Shown here piece by piece: positions 45,925 through 57,037 of a stretch of 64,000 nucleotides of DNA (position 1 is the stretch's first letter; each line of letters opens with the position of its first letter). Source of the stretch: Tetracentron sinense (lineage: Eukaryota; Streptophyta; Magnoliopsida; Trochodendrales; Trochodendraceae); NCBI GenBank assembly GCA_015143295.1, contig CM026559.1, positions 21,218,826 to 21,282,825 on the forward strand, given 5' to 3'. A program made the translations under genes and the position numbers. The notes under the pieces are model-generated. The model was not told the origin of the DNA. It made no database searches and was given only the letters and a program-made list of their open reading frames with translations.

Positions 45925-47338
45925 TGATCGGTGCTAATTGTTACACATTTACGCACCTTAAACTGCACTTGTTAATCTCTTTGAGCTCATTTATCCATTA
46001 CGATACTTCACTTGGGTGTATTTATTATTTTTAGGTTCATGCAAGGAAAAGAAGACAAAAATAATCATTTACAAGCTTTAAAGTCTCTTGGAAATCGCTA
46101 CCGAGCAAAGATCCGATCTAAAGAGAAGTTGAAAATACAAAACGACCCTTGTTCGGTGTTCAGGGCATAACTCCTTAACCGTAGCTCTGATTTAGGCCTA
46201 TAATATATCAAAACGACCGGCTCAAAAATTTCTACAACTACCATCAAGGAAATTTGTACAAATTCTATAACCACCGATCGATCGGTGGACGCCGTTTTGG
46301 GAGCTCTACAACCACCGATCGATCGGCGCCTCTTGGCCGATTGATCGGCGGAAGCCGTTTTAGTGATGTTAGAAAGTGCGAAAAAAAGATTTTTGAGTTT
46401 GTTTTGGATGTTTCTAAAGCTACAATTCATTAAGATTCTCTCTCTATAAAAAGAAAAGCATCATTCCATGCAAAAAGTTCTGAATTTTGAGATTTAAAAG
46501 AGAGAAGACTCTGAAGATCTATGAAGGTTGGAGGATGGATTGCTCGCGTTTTTCGTGTTCTTTGATAAAAGCGGTGTCTCTTACTCTCGCTATGAACTAT
46601 TTCCTTTTTCTAGGGTTTAGATGAAACCCTAGCCAAGTAATTGTGTCTCTCTGTATTTTGTTTTAGTTTATTCACTTGTAAACAATAATTGCATAATAAG
46701 AGGGTTATTCATAACCAGAGTTTATTGATTATATTCGATTTCAGTGTAATTCTATCCTTGTCTTAGGTTTTGTTAGATTGAAATTGAAATCATCCATCTT
46801 GATTTTCTGTGATTATTAATGTGGATTTTATGCAATGGTTTTTACTGTCGATGAATTAAATCATAGGATATTTTATGCTAAGGGAAGACGAGTGATTTCA
46901 TAACCCTAATTTAGTGTGTATCACTCGTACTAACCGAAGATAGGATATGCCTAGGGTCTAATCCCTTGAATCATTCTAGATGGATGAGTGGAGTCTTGTA
47001 TTCACTTTCATCCCTATTGTTTACATTGTGATGAACTTGAATAAATGCATTAGGGACCGGTTATGAAGCTAGTGGTGGATTTGAACACCCACGATCTTCT
47101 CTCACTGATATGTCATCAAAAACTCTTAGTTTAATTAGTTTAAAATAGAATTTGTTAATTTAATTTCCACTCTTAACTTAAAATCAATCCAAGCAAATCA
47201 ACTTGTTACTCCTTAACTCACAATTAATCTTGAGATAAAAGCAATCAAACCAGCGCAGTCCTTTGTGGTTCGACACCCCATACTAGTCACTATTCTACGG
47301 AATTGTAGCTATTACGAGGTTTATTTAATTGACGATCA
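45925..47338 (+). repeat. 3' LTR of element E
   Basis: 1414 bp; aligns with the 5' LTR throughout with scattered substitutions and one 23-bp gap in the palindrome cluster. Confidence 0.92.
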
Positions 47339-47888
47339 ATGACCTCCATAGATCAATCACCTTTGGGCAAATTACTAACCTACTTTGGTTACGTTCCCTT
47401 GAACGACCACTTTACCGGTCTCCCTAGACCCATTTAACAGGAAAGACCTAGAATATGATCCGGCCTACCATGTCTAAGTTCAGAGTATACAAAATAATTT
47501 TTCTGTTCACATGCATACATACCAATTAATAAATAGAACATGTTAAGAGGTCATTTTGTGAATAAAAGTTCAAAGTTTGGATACATGTGCATGCATGTGA
47601 ACACTTCTATCATTACCAAGCATGAATGATCAAGTAAGCACTTGTCATACTTGAGAAAATAGACATGGTAGTATAAAGGCATTAATCTGGCTGTATTGCC
47701 AGTGATAGTCAAGTCAACTTATTTTAATAACACAACATCCAAACCAACTTGCCTATTAGTCAAGGCATTAATCTTATTGTCAAAGCATCAATAGTTGGCT
47801 AACCAACCAGCAAGCAGTTTGGCTATTATCCTCTACTGTTTGACATCCCTTATGTATTTTAGTCAAAACTCAAAGCACAATCCTACGC
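47339..47888 (-). other. Copia C leader, part 3
   Basis: Native copia leader between element E and the PBS. No coding region is recognised. Confidence 0.75.
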
Positions 47889-47900
47889 TCTGATACCACT
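47889..47900 (-). other. PBS of copia C
   Basis: Minus strand AGTGGTATCAGA, adjoining the 5' LTR end; initiator tRNA-Met type. Confidence 0.88.
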
Positions 47901-48427
47901 TGTTGGGATTTTGATCCCTTAATATAAATAAACACAAGCCCAAATCAAGGCTTGAGACATTGATTAAAATAAATAAACAAGATCAAATGACAAAGTACCC
48001 TGAGAGCTTTTAATCCTTCTTTGCTTGACTCCTTTTAACTTGACCCGTAAACCACCAAGCAAGAAAACTGTTATGGGAGCTCTACCTCTCTCTCTCTCTC
48101 TCCTTATACACTTTAAATGGGTCTTTGTGTAAGCTTGGGGGAGGAGAGGATGGCTACCCTTGTGTATATATGCAACTTAGACAATCCTTCTCATGGATTT
48201 CTAAGCTTTGAGTAGATGCCTCTTCGGTGAAGAGATGGTTAACCACCAACCATATGTGCAAATGGAAGTCATGGAAATCCCTTTATTGCAATTCGGAAGT
48301 CATGGAAATCCTTAATTGCAGTAGGATTCCCAACCACCAATCATGTAGTAAATAGAAATTGTTGAAAACAAAATGTCAAAACTAGTTTAATAAAATAATA
48401 TGTGTAGGACCACCAACAATTCCAACA
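47901..48427 (-). repeat. 5' LTR of copia C, intact
   Basis: 527 bp, TGTTGGGATT...TTCCAACA. This uninterrupted copy proves the two insertions in the 3' LTR. Confidence 0.93.
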
Positions 48428-48432
48428 TCTGC

Positions 48433-49180
48433 TGGTTCTTGATTTTAATATTATTACCTTGACAAAAAAAAAAAACATCTTCCTTTTTCTCACGAACATA
48501 TCTCCTTATCCATAGCATAAAATAAATGGTCTATGCTCTATTTTTTTTAAAGGATACCTTGAATTAGATAGGTCTCTACACATTGATTTCTATTAAGAGC
48601 CTCTAAAACGATAACCTAATTGATCTTAAATCACGTGATCGATAGAAGGTATGTCAACTCGAATCAATCTTTTAGACGAGACTTAAAATATGACCAGCCC
48701 TGATCTAAATTTACTTTATAATCATTAATCAAGTATCCAATTACAATGATAAAATGTTGTGCTACTAATCAGCATTACCATTGGAAGTCGATGTAGACCT
48801 CCCTTGGCTCATTAGGTTCCTTCCTCTCTATTAAAGTAAAACCATTTTGTAGAGATGAGTTGTTCAGCCTATTGGATCCGTGAGTATGTGTTAGCCTACC
48901 GAGTGTGTGTTTACCTCTTAACAAAAAAAAATCAACTCATCTTTTATGAATGCTCATATTGACTCTTCTTATTGATTAGCTTCATTCTTGGGCTATAAAC
49001 TTGTTTTTCCTTTTTGAATCAAAATATTTTACTGATTGGGCACCTTTTTTTTCAACTATTCACACAATCAACAGCGCCTTTGCTATTGATTCCCCTTGAC
49101 ATCAATCAGAAATTGGGTATACTTCAATGAACTTCCTTATTAGCTAACATGCTAGCTTGACCGGCTTCTCTTCATTCATT
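48433..49180. other. Low-copy intergenic DNA, nothing recognised
   Basis: AT-rich, no repeat or coding signal beyond short chance frames. Confidence 0.55.
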
Positions 49181-49325
49181 TATGCTATTTGGTTGCCGAG
49201 AAAATAGGTGAAAACATGGAAAAGAAAAGAAAATTTTGAATTATTAATACAATTCTTAGTTGAGTCTTGTCCAATTTTCTTTTCTTTTCCATGTTTTCAT
49301 TTATTTTCTTGGCAACCAAACATAG
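49181..49325. mobile_element. Small foldback MITE 1 of a cluster
   Basis: Arms 49185-49238 and 49270-49325 are inverse copies (TTTGGTTGCCGAGAAAATA against CTTGGCAACCAAACATA), leaving about a 30-bp loop. Confidence 0.75.
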
Positions 49326-49326
49326 G

Positions 49327-49553
49327 GTAAGGGTGTGTTGGTTGGAGAGAAAGTGATGGAAAGAAAGAAAAGTTTGTTTTCTTGTATTTTTCTTGCGTTT
49401 GGTTTGCAAGAAACACACTTTCATTTTTTTGCACTTTCTCAATAGTGACAAACTTTCTCCCAAAAACTTATTCATCTTTTGATGGTTACCTTGAAAGAAA
49501 ATTTAAGTTTCTTTTCTTTCACCCATTTTCTCGACAAACAAATGCCCCCTTAT
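49327..49553. mobile_element. Inverted-repeat element 2 of the cluster
   Basis: The left end TAAGGGTGTGTTGGTTGG and right end (inverse of GACAAACAAATGCCCCCTTA) match imperfectly and share the TTTGTYGAGAAAATG type of terminus with its neighbours. No coding. Confidence 0.55.
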
Positions 49554-50545
49554 GATATGTTTGGTTGTCGAGAAAATTTGGAAAAGAAAAGAAGAGAAAA
49601 TTATAAACTTTCTATTGTTTGGTTGTCTAGAAAATTCGAGAGAAAATTTGCTGAAATTTTTTTTAATTTACCAAAATGCCCTACCTTTTTTTAAATTACC
49701 AAAATACCTCTAACCTTTTAAAATAACTTCAAAATTTTAATTTATTTAATTTTACTCAAAATTATTATTTTTGTACTTTTTGAACATTTTTTTTACATTT
49801 TTAAATATTTTTAAAAATACTTTTCAAAGCTTTTAAAAAAAAAACCCAAAATAATACCGGCTATGTCCCTGCTTCTTCCTCAATACAGGGATGTCCCAGT
49901 ACTGTTTTTTTCAGTTTTTTTTTATGTATCTTGTTTATTTCAACTAAAAACCAATAATAACATTTTAAAAAAACATTTTAATACTTAAATCCTAATCCTA
50001 ATCCTATTTCAACTTGTTTAAATCATTTCAAACCCCAAAACCGTGACTTTGGGAGAGTTTTGATAAAACCAAAACTCTCTCATTCTCATCCATTTTCAAC
50101 TTAATCCACAGAGATTTTAACTCTAATCTACATCGATTTCAAATCTATAAATAACATCTTTCATCAAACGAGAAAGGGGTGACAAATTTGAAGAACAATG
50201 AGAGTAAGAAATCGTCAGAGTAGTGAGAACCAAGTTCGCCGGAGTGAAGTAGCCGGAAACCAAGCTCGCCGGAATGAAGTAGCAGGAAACTAAGCAAGAC
50301 TGAGAAAGAAGAAGAGATGAAGGAAGGCAAGGGAAAAGCCCGATACTTTTTTCTCTTCATTTTCTCTTTAAAATACATGGTTTTTTAAAAGATTTTAAAT
50401 CCACATTTTGACAGAAAATTTTTACAAAATTTCTCCCCACTTTTTTTTTCCTTTTCTCACTTTTTATGTAACTAAACAACAAAAAATTAAATTTTCTCCT
50501 TATTTTCTTTTTCATCCCTTACTTTCTTAGCAACCAAACATAACA
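49554..50545. mobile_element. MULE-like element 3 of the cluster, about 1 kb
   Basis: The left end TATGTTTGGTTGTCGAG and right end (inverse of TTAGCAACCAAACATAA) are imperfect inverted repeats, with similar purine-rich arms behind both. A second internal copy of the terminus lies at 49616. The centre (about 50040-50390) differs in composition and carries TATAAATAA at 50147 and a small ORF, so it could be captured gene sequence. No clear TSD. Confidence 0.5.
50198..50293 (+). CDS. Small repeat-containing ORF inside element 3, unknown
   Basis: A 31-codon frame starts at the ATG at 50198, about 45 bp after TATAAATAA, and ends at TAA 50291-50293. It encodes two near-identical ten-residue units (NQVRRSEVAG and NQARRNEVAG), produced by a 30-bp direct repeat. 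It may be the start of a captured gene or chance. No function is proposed. Confidence 0.25.
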   Translation: MRVRNRQSSENQVRRSEVAGNQARRNEVAGN

Positions 50546-51430
50546 TTAGGGTTTGCTAACAACTCAAAGCATTTTATTTGGGAAAATGAAGAAATGATGA
50601 CAAAATTAGTTTGCTAGTCGACCACCCAATCAAAATGTTACATTTGGCTGTGATATGCTTTCTAAAGTCTTTAACCAGTTTGCGATGCCAAAGATAAAAA
50701 TAGGTTAAAAAGCAAATTATATTTAGAGGTAACCCAGCTAAAAGTGTATCTAATTTTCTATTCACCACGTGGTCCAATAGAAAGTTGTTTTCGGATACTA
50801 AGCTAATAAACAAAAAACACTAATGGATGGATGAGTCCTATTATATTGACTGTCATCAGATCTCTCCGGGATAGTAATAGTTCGAAAGGTGTTAGTGCAT
50901 CCTGCTTACGCTATTTATATAAGGATTTAACCATAAGAAAATTTCTTTCTCATGATTAAGAGTAAGAGTAATTAAATTCTTATTTATTTAATATTTTATT
51001 ATAAACCGGTTAATGGGATAGAGAGCCAAAGAGCCAAGTACCCCGATTATACATCTCATCCGTGTCATGTCAACTAGGGGCAGTACTCTTAATTATGCCA
51101 GGTGTGAAGACAGCGAACCTGAATCGAGATTTTGAGACTGAGAGGCCCTGAAAAGTTTTTTCAAGCAACTTTGAATTTTCTCTGGCAGACGCCAAAGGTT
51201 GGCGCTTAGAAGTCCACACGTCATTGGCAATAAAATGCTGAGAGATATCGGGAGAAGTCAAAATCATCGAAGAAAATGAAATGATTTCTCCCCCATTTTA
51301 TCGTCACATGTCTAATGATATGTGAACGTCTGATCACCCACCTCAGCGTCCGTTAGAGAAAATCCGAAACTTTTTCAAACAGGCTATGCATCTGTCACCT
51401 GGATTGCGAAATGTGAAAAAGAGAATCTTA
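50546..51430. other. Low-copy intergenic DNA, nothing recognised
   Basis: No repeats or domains are visible. A 65-codon minus frame at 51267-51070 has no recognisable content. Confidence 0.5.
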
Positions 51431-51456
51431 AATTATCACAATTAAAATAAGAGTTT

Positions 51457-51601
51457 CAATGCTTGCCCCATTACTAGTGTGTGCATAGCACCACTCATTT
51501 TGTCAAGGCCAAAACCGTGAGGGTATGCTTGGTTGAAATCTACACTATTTTCTTACCTAACCTAAAATAGATACTAACCTTGCAGATTAAAAAAAAAAAA
51601 G
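51457..51601 (+). mobile_element. Poly(A)-tailed retroposon, SINE-like
   Basis: About 145 bp ending in a run of 12 A, flanked by 26-bp direct repeats (AATTATCACAATTAAAATAA at 51431 and AATTACCACAATTGAAATAA at 51602) with two mismatches. A degenerate pol III B-box-like GGTTGAAATCT lies near 51531. TSD length and tail are characteristic of LINE-mediated retroposition. SINE against processed transcript cannot be decided. Confidence 0.72.
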
Positions 51602-51764
51602 AATTACCACAATTGAAATAAGAGTTTAACTAAATCTAAGGACGATGGGTGTTCGGGGCCGTAGGTCCCGAAAAAATTTTTTATGACTAAGTTTTTGGGG
51701 GCATTTCGCTCATATATTTCGTACATATCTTACGGTTATTATTTCTCCTTGTTTACACCCTTGC

Positions 51765-51895
51765 CCCATAGCTATGTCCAGTATTATAAAAGATATATTT
51801 TGTTTTAAATAGCTCAAGGAACATTGCCCACTTACCTCATGGCTATACCTATTAAATAGTTTAATAGTATAATATAATTGTTTAACTCTGGTTAA
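51765..51895 (-). repeat. Dispersed repeat, copy 2
   Basis: The minus strand carries ATAGCCATGAGG, AAAATATATCTTTTATA and GACATAGCTATGGGGCAAGG in the same order as at 17-140. Confidence 0.5.
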
Positions 51896-52009
51896 AAATT
51901 TTAAATCTTAAGGTTGATATTTATTATTACTATATTTTAATAATAATGTTACATTATTGAACCCCCTAGGGTTAGTGAAGCTTAATCCCAATTAATAGAG
52001 GTCAAAAGG

Positions 52010-54428
52010 TGTCGCACCCCAAAATACCCCCTAGGAGTTAAGGGATACTTTAGAGGTGACTATTCTTACCTGCCAAACCATCTTGTAATGAACAAGGTAA
52101 ACATAATACTATAACAACAATAATCAGAGTGCAGAAGCTAAAACATGAGTGCGGAAACGTAAACCAACTTTTTCTTTTTCTTTAATCATGATCGGTATTC
52201 CAAGTTTGATATACAAAACATGATAAAAGTAGTGGTGGACATGCCCACCTATCAAAATATCAAATTACAAAAAGATAAAATCTCGCAATCACTCCTCTCA
52301 ACAGTAATCTAAATATGGTCACACGTCTCGGTCTCTATCGTCCTGCAACTGCATCGGGATAGGTGGCTCCCTCTCTTCTACATACTCTTCCTCAACCCAA
52401 GGCTCAGGGTTGAGGTTGTCTATGGTACCTGCCGACATAAAAGTACGGCTGAGTATGGAATACTTAGCGAGTACAAGCTACTAGCTAACCACAGCAATGA
52501 CAATCACACAAAGTAACATGATATAATTCATCACATCAATTTAAACAATAATAGCAACATATGACATTCATAGCATTGAAAGTAAAGCAATGTAATAATC
52601 TTGACATGCTTGGATGAATGCAAAAACTCCGCTAAAACTCGTACTTTAAAAGTCATGTCTTATTTTTGAAAATAGTCTTTCGTGCTTCTTTCAAAACTTG
52701 TTTGTCAATGTTTGAAAATTTGTTCTTGTCATGGTCTTGTTCGTAAGAATCACACATGATTGTCTTGTCTTGCTTGGAATCACTTGTCTTGCTTATTCTT
52801 GTCATGACTTGACATTTTCTTGACCTGACTTACTTATTTCTTGTGAGCTAGAGGTTAGTGCCCTTGAAGCGACTTGTGAGCAGGGAATGTAGATTCCCTT
52901 TAGTGAAATATATATACAGAAAATGGTACACCAACCTCCTTGACTTGTTTTCTTGTGAGCCAAGTATGACATATCTTGCGATATGCCCTACCCTTGACCG
53001 GTCCAATGTCCGGCTTTATCAACTTGTTTGTTTTCCTTGTGAGTCAAGTATGACATATCCTAGGGATATTCCATATCCTTGACCGGCCCGATGTCCGGCT
53101 TTGTCATTCATATCGTGAATCACAATTCTTGTTCTTGTTTGGTTTATAATATACATATATTTTAGAAAACCGGTTCATGTATGCATGCGTGTGTGGGTGT
53201 GGCATTGTAGTGATCTTGATGACATGCACAACTAAAAGGAATCATATGTGTAACACTCGTGGTGATCATGATAGCATGTACAACAAAGGGATTATGCATA
53301 GTATTTTCATTATTAATATAATCATGCAAGAATTTATACAACATAACAAGCATTTGATCAATTTATCATTCTTTTGGGAAAAATTACATAAGCCTACTTT
53401 CATTTTCCTCATTAAATCCATTTATATCTCGTTTAAGCATTTTATCAAACACATGGCGTGCAACATTTCTCAGTCATTTCATTTCCTCTTTTTAGTGCAT
53501 ATATTTCATCAACCACATTGGGTATATTCATTATGCTTGAAATGCCCTTCCATCATTTTCCATTACACACATCACACCACATCCACACAGCATCCAATCG
53601 CCTCAACTACCTTCCAATCCATACATCTCACATCTCTTATTTATCTTGTTTGTATTTAAGGAAATTAACATATTGCAAAGGAAATGGAAGAACATAAGAT
53701 TAACATCATTATTTTCAAGAAGGAATCTAGGTTATTGCTAAGTTTTAGTAAGGTGTACTAACCTTGAATTGGGGAAGAAAACCCTTGAAAATGGCAAGAA
53801 GGATCGTTGTCCGCGCTTGGAGAAGAACTCTACACGTGCTTGAGGGTGGATTTGAGAAATCCAAGCTCCAATGGGTCCTCAAACAACTCTTGCACCAAAC
53901 TCTAGCTTCTTCCCTTTTTCTTTCTCCCAAAATCCCCAAAATATATGCTTGAGGGTTTATGAAACCCCAAACCCCACGAATTGGGTCTTATATAGAAAAA
54001 GGGGGGGTCAAAAGACCTATTTACCTTAATGAATCTACAAAAACGCGAAAGACCGATCGATGACCAAGCGATCGGTGGCCTACCGAGCAATCGGTGTTTA
54101 TGACCGAGCGATCGGTTGCAAACACCTTCTCTGAAATTTTTTCCCATAAAAACTATTGGACCAGTCGATAGATATCGATCGATCGGTTTTGGACCGAGCG
54201 ATCGATGCTCTGCAATTTTTGACACTAAGTCCATTTTTGCTATTTTTCCCTATTTTGGTCATAACTTTTAACTCGTTCGTCCAATTTTGATGATTCAACT
54301 TGCGTTGGATTCGTCATTCGAATGGGAACATTTCGGGCATTTAGAATCTTCCAATTTTTCTTTATTTATTAATTGGACCACATGAAATGTCAATTGACTA
54401 TGAGAACACTATTCAGTATGTACGAAAA
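52010..54428 (-). mobile_element. Tekay LTR S2 (A-type), interrupted near its end
   Basis: Plus strand starts TGTCGCACCCCAAAATACCC and matches the 5' LTR of element A along 2.4 kb. It stops at GTACGAAAA, about 16 bp short of the expected terminus, where LTR fragment X begins in the opposite orientation. A TATA-like CTATATAAG is at 53987-53995 and the palindrome cluster at 54045-54212. The missing end may lie beyond the window if X is part of an element inserted here. Confidence 0.88.
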
Positions 54429-54890
54429 TGTAGCACCCCGGACTTTTCTATATTTAATGAATGGTACTTTCGTAGCTAATTGGCCTTTCTTGTAGTCTAA
54501 TTAATAAATAAGGGAGAAATTAAAATTTCTGAAAGGTCAAAAATATTTCTTTTCGAAAGACGAACTCAACGCAAGTTGAATCGTCGAAATCTGACTAGCG
54601 AGTCAAAAGATATGGTCAAAACAGTCGAGACCTGCAGAGCACCGATCGCTCGGTCCATAACCGATCGATCGGAGGCTATCGACTGGTTAACTTTTTTGTA
54701 TGGGAAAATTTTTCAGAGAGCATGTTTTTTACTGGTCGCTCGGTCGAGAACACCGATCGCTCGGTCATCGCGTTTTTGCATAAATTTCATTAAGGGTCTT
54801 TTTGTCATTTGGGCGGTTCTCTCTTGCCTTAAAGGGTTTGCCCGAACCCTGAGGACCTCATTCACTACACTTAGAGTATTTGGGAGATAG
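54429..54890 (+). mobile_element. LTR fragment X, first 462 bp
   Basis: TGTAGCACCCCGGACTTTTC and the following bases match the 3' LTR at 62097 onward, up to TTGGGAGATAG. There the sequence changes to TGTAGAACCCC. It contains palindrome sites at about 54640-54770. Confidence 0.88.
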
Positions 54891-57020
54891 TGTAGAACCC
54901 CGGAACTTTTCGTACATGTCTTGGTATAAGTGCCAAGGCATGTAGCCTATGTAATCTCAAATTCATGAAATGGAAATTTGGAACTGTGAGAAAATTTTGT
55001 CAAGAATGCTATGATTAATTTAATGAATTATTTAAGCACGTATACAAGCTTTAAGGAGACCCTAGTCAAGTTTAGGAAAGGTCAAAAGAGAACTAGGATC
55101 AGTCCAAGTAGTGGAAAATGGGTGAAAAATGGTCTCTGTGTCAAAACCTGCAGACCACCGATCGCTCGGTCCATGGAGCGATCGATCGGTCCAAAACCGA
55201 TCGATCAGAGGCTATCGACTGGTCGAAAAATTTGTATGGGAAAATTTTTCAGAGAGTTGATTTTTGATCGAGAGCTCGGTCAACACACCGATCGCTCAGT
55301 AGGCAACCGATCGATCGGTTATATTCACCGATCGCTCGGTCTTCGTGTTTTTGCAGAAATTTCATTAAGGGTGTTTTCATCTTTTGGGCGTTTCACTCTT
55401 TCCTCTTAAGGGTTGCCCGAGCCTTTAGGGCTCATTCTCAACACTTAGGACATTTGAGAGCTAAGGAGAGGAGAGAAAGGGTTTTCCTAACCTAGGGTTT
55501 GCTTTTGGGGAGAGATCAAAGGGGTGAAGACCTAGATCACTTCAAGCTCGGTTCTTCTTCAAAGTTCTCAGCTCAAGCTCGCAAGGAGCACTTTCCCCAA
55601 GCTAGGGCAGCATCTACACGCACGTTTTGGAGGAGAGTTTCTTCCTCATTTTTCAAGGTCGGTACCTTTTGCTACCCTCCTAGTTATAGCTTTTTCTTTC
55701 TTCCCTTATTCGTTGTATTCTTTGTTTTCTTTCATCCATAAATGTATTATGAGTTGAAATGGTGAATGGTGTGAATGGAGATGGATGTTGGCGAATGGAT
55801 GTCGTGTGGATGATGTGTTGAATGAAACAGGGAAAGGCATTGCACCAATAATAAACATACAAGCATGTTGTGAATGTGAACCCACCTAGAAAAGCATGTG
55901 ATAGGCTTAACGAATAATGTACGCACCATGTTTGATGAAATGCCAAAGTGAATAAAATGAGTTATAAATTAATAAATGCATACTTAATTAATTATGGAAA
56001 TTGCTAGGGCCTATGATAGTGTGCTTTCTTATTTTCCCTAAATTGCATGAATATTGACTTGTTCAAATTTTTGATGTCTTATGTATTGTGAATTACCCAA
56101 ATGTCATATTTAAATTCAAATGCAAGTATGTACACGCTTCCACGAGCACGACATGCATGACATGAATACACCGAGGTTTTCAAGAACGAGAATTTGAGGT
56201 GGGACATATCCTACGATATGTTTTACCTCGATTTTCACAAGAAAACAAGAACAAACATTCCACGAGGGGACTCCCCTCACTCACAAGTGCATTGCATAAA
56301 GAAGGGTCTCCTTTCCCTCTCAAGTGCATCTCATAAAGAAGGGTCTCCCTTCCCTCTCAAGTGCATCTCACAAGGATATCTCACAAGTGTATCTCACAAG
56401 TTACATGATCACAAGTAAGCACGCATGGCATGGCATGACACGTACAACACGCTCGACAAGATCAAGCAAGACAAACATGACAAGCTTTCAAATCGCACCA
56501 TGATTTCAAGAGGTTTTATCGGCTTTTTTACAAAATGCAAGCATGATTATAAATTGCTTTACTTCCTTGTATGACATGAATTGTTCCCGTTTTACATATA
56601 TGAATTGCTCCTGATTTATGTATTGCTATTTTTATGCTGACTGTTGGTTAGGATTTGGTACCCGCTGAGTATTCCATGCTCAGCCGTACTTCTTATGTCG
56701 GCAGGTACTGAGGGAGCTACTACTCCATTTGATGTCTATGCTCCGAGCCCATGGGTGGAGGAGGAGTTCGTTGAGGAGCCTGTGGAGGATCCTCAGGGCG
56801 AGGGCTTCTATTAGGTTGTGGTAGATTCTGAGTGGATAGCTGTGGGTGAGCTAGAGAGTTATATCCATGTATTTTGGCGGGCATGCCCGCGCTTTCTTTG
56901 TTTTGATTTTCATTGTGTTAGTATTATATTCACCTTGTTCATTACAGGATGGTTTGGCAGGTACGTATAGTCACACCTAAAGTATCCCTTAACTCCTAGG
57001 GGGTATTTTGGGGCGCGACA
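54891..57020 (+). repeat. Tekay LTR Y, 5' LTR of element B
   Basis: A 2130-bp LTR, TGTAGAACCCCGG...GGGGCGCGACA, directly followed by a PBS. It matches solo LTR S1, not the 3' LTR at 62097. It contains palindrome sites (55156-55345) and the inverted counterpart of the S1 tandem array (56260-56400). GATAG at 54886-54890 is the expected left TSD of Y. Confidence 0.88.
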
Positions 57021-57024
57021 TAGG

Positions 57025-57037
57025 TGGTATCAGAGCC
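57025..57037 (+). other. PBS of element B
   Basis: TGGTATCAGAGCC, initiator tRNA-Met type, four bases after LTR Y. Confidence 0.9.

Larger units (their letters stand above)
39648..47338 (+). mobile_element. Ty3/gypsy Athila-type element E, gag-protease only
   Basis: LTRs at 39648-41084 (1437 bp) and 45925-47338 (1414 bp) share TGAT...GACGATCA termini. Flanks GTGGC and ATGAC (47339-47343) agree at 3 of 5 sites, and both differences are G-to-A, so they are a plausible decayed TSD. The PBS is the tRNA-Asp type of Athila. The gag and protease are Athila-like. There is no RT, RNase H, integrase or env-like ORF, so the element was probably mobilised in trans or lost pol by deletion. It lies in the copia C leader. 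Confidence 0.9.
4871..48427 (-). mobile_element. Ty1/copia element C, enlarged by five nested insertions
   Basis: The 5' LTR (47901-48427) and the 3' LTR (4871-14810, interrupted) share the termini TGTTGGGATT...AATTCCAACA. Flanks are TCTAC (4866-4870) and TCTGC (48428-48432), a 4-of-5 TSD match. The plant copia PBS complement lies at 47889-47900 and the PPT at 14811-14821. Coding order on the minus strand is gag, protease, integrase, RT, RNase H, which defines copia. After removing inserted elements (4901-5679, 6120-14720, 18717-21256, 22447-39555, 39648-47338) and one TSD copy each, about 6.8 kb remains, a normal copia size. All coding parts contain stops or frameshifts. Confidence 0.92.

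Noticed and set aside
4449..48445. 15-bp identity GCTGGTTCTTGATTT left of copia C (4449) and in its right flank (48431)
   Set aside because: The match does not extend beyond 15 bp and is not at a TSD position; chance or an old small duplication.
51070..51267. 65-codon minus frame in low-copy DNA as a host gene
   Set aside because: No domain, no gene context, length within chance expectation.
54429..57020. A single 2.6-kb 5' LTR for element B
   Set aside because: An internal TGTAGAACCCCGG start at 54891 and full match of 54891-57020 to solo LTR S1 show two LTRs of different type side by side.
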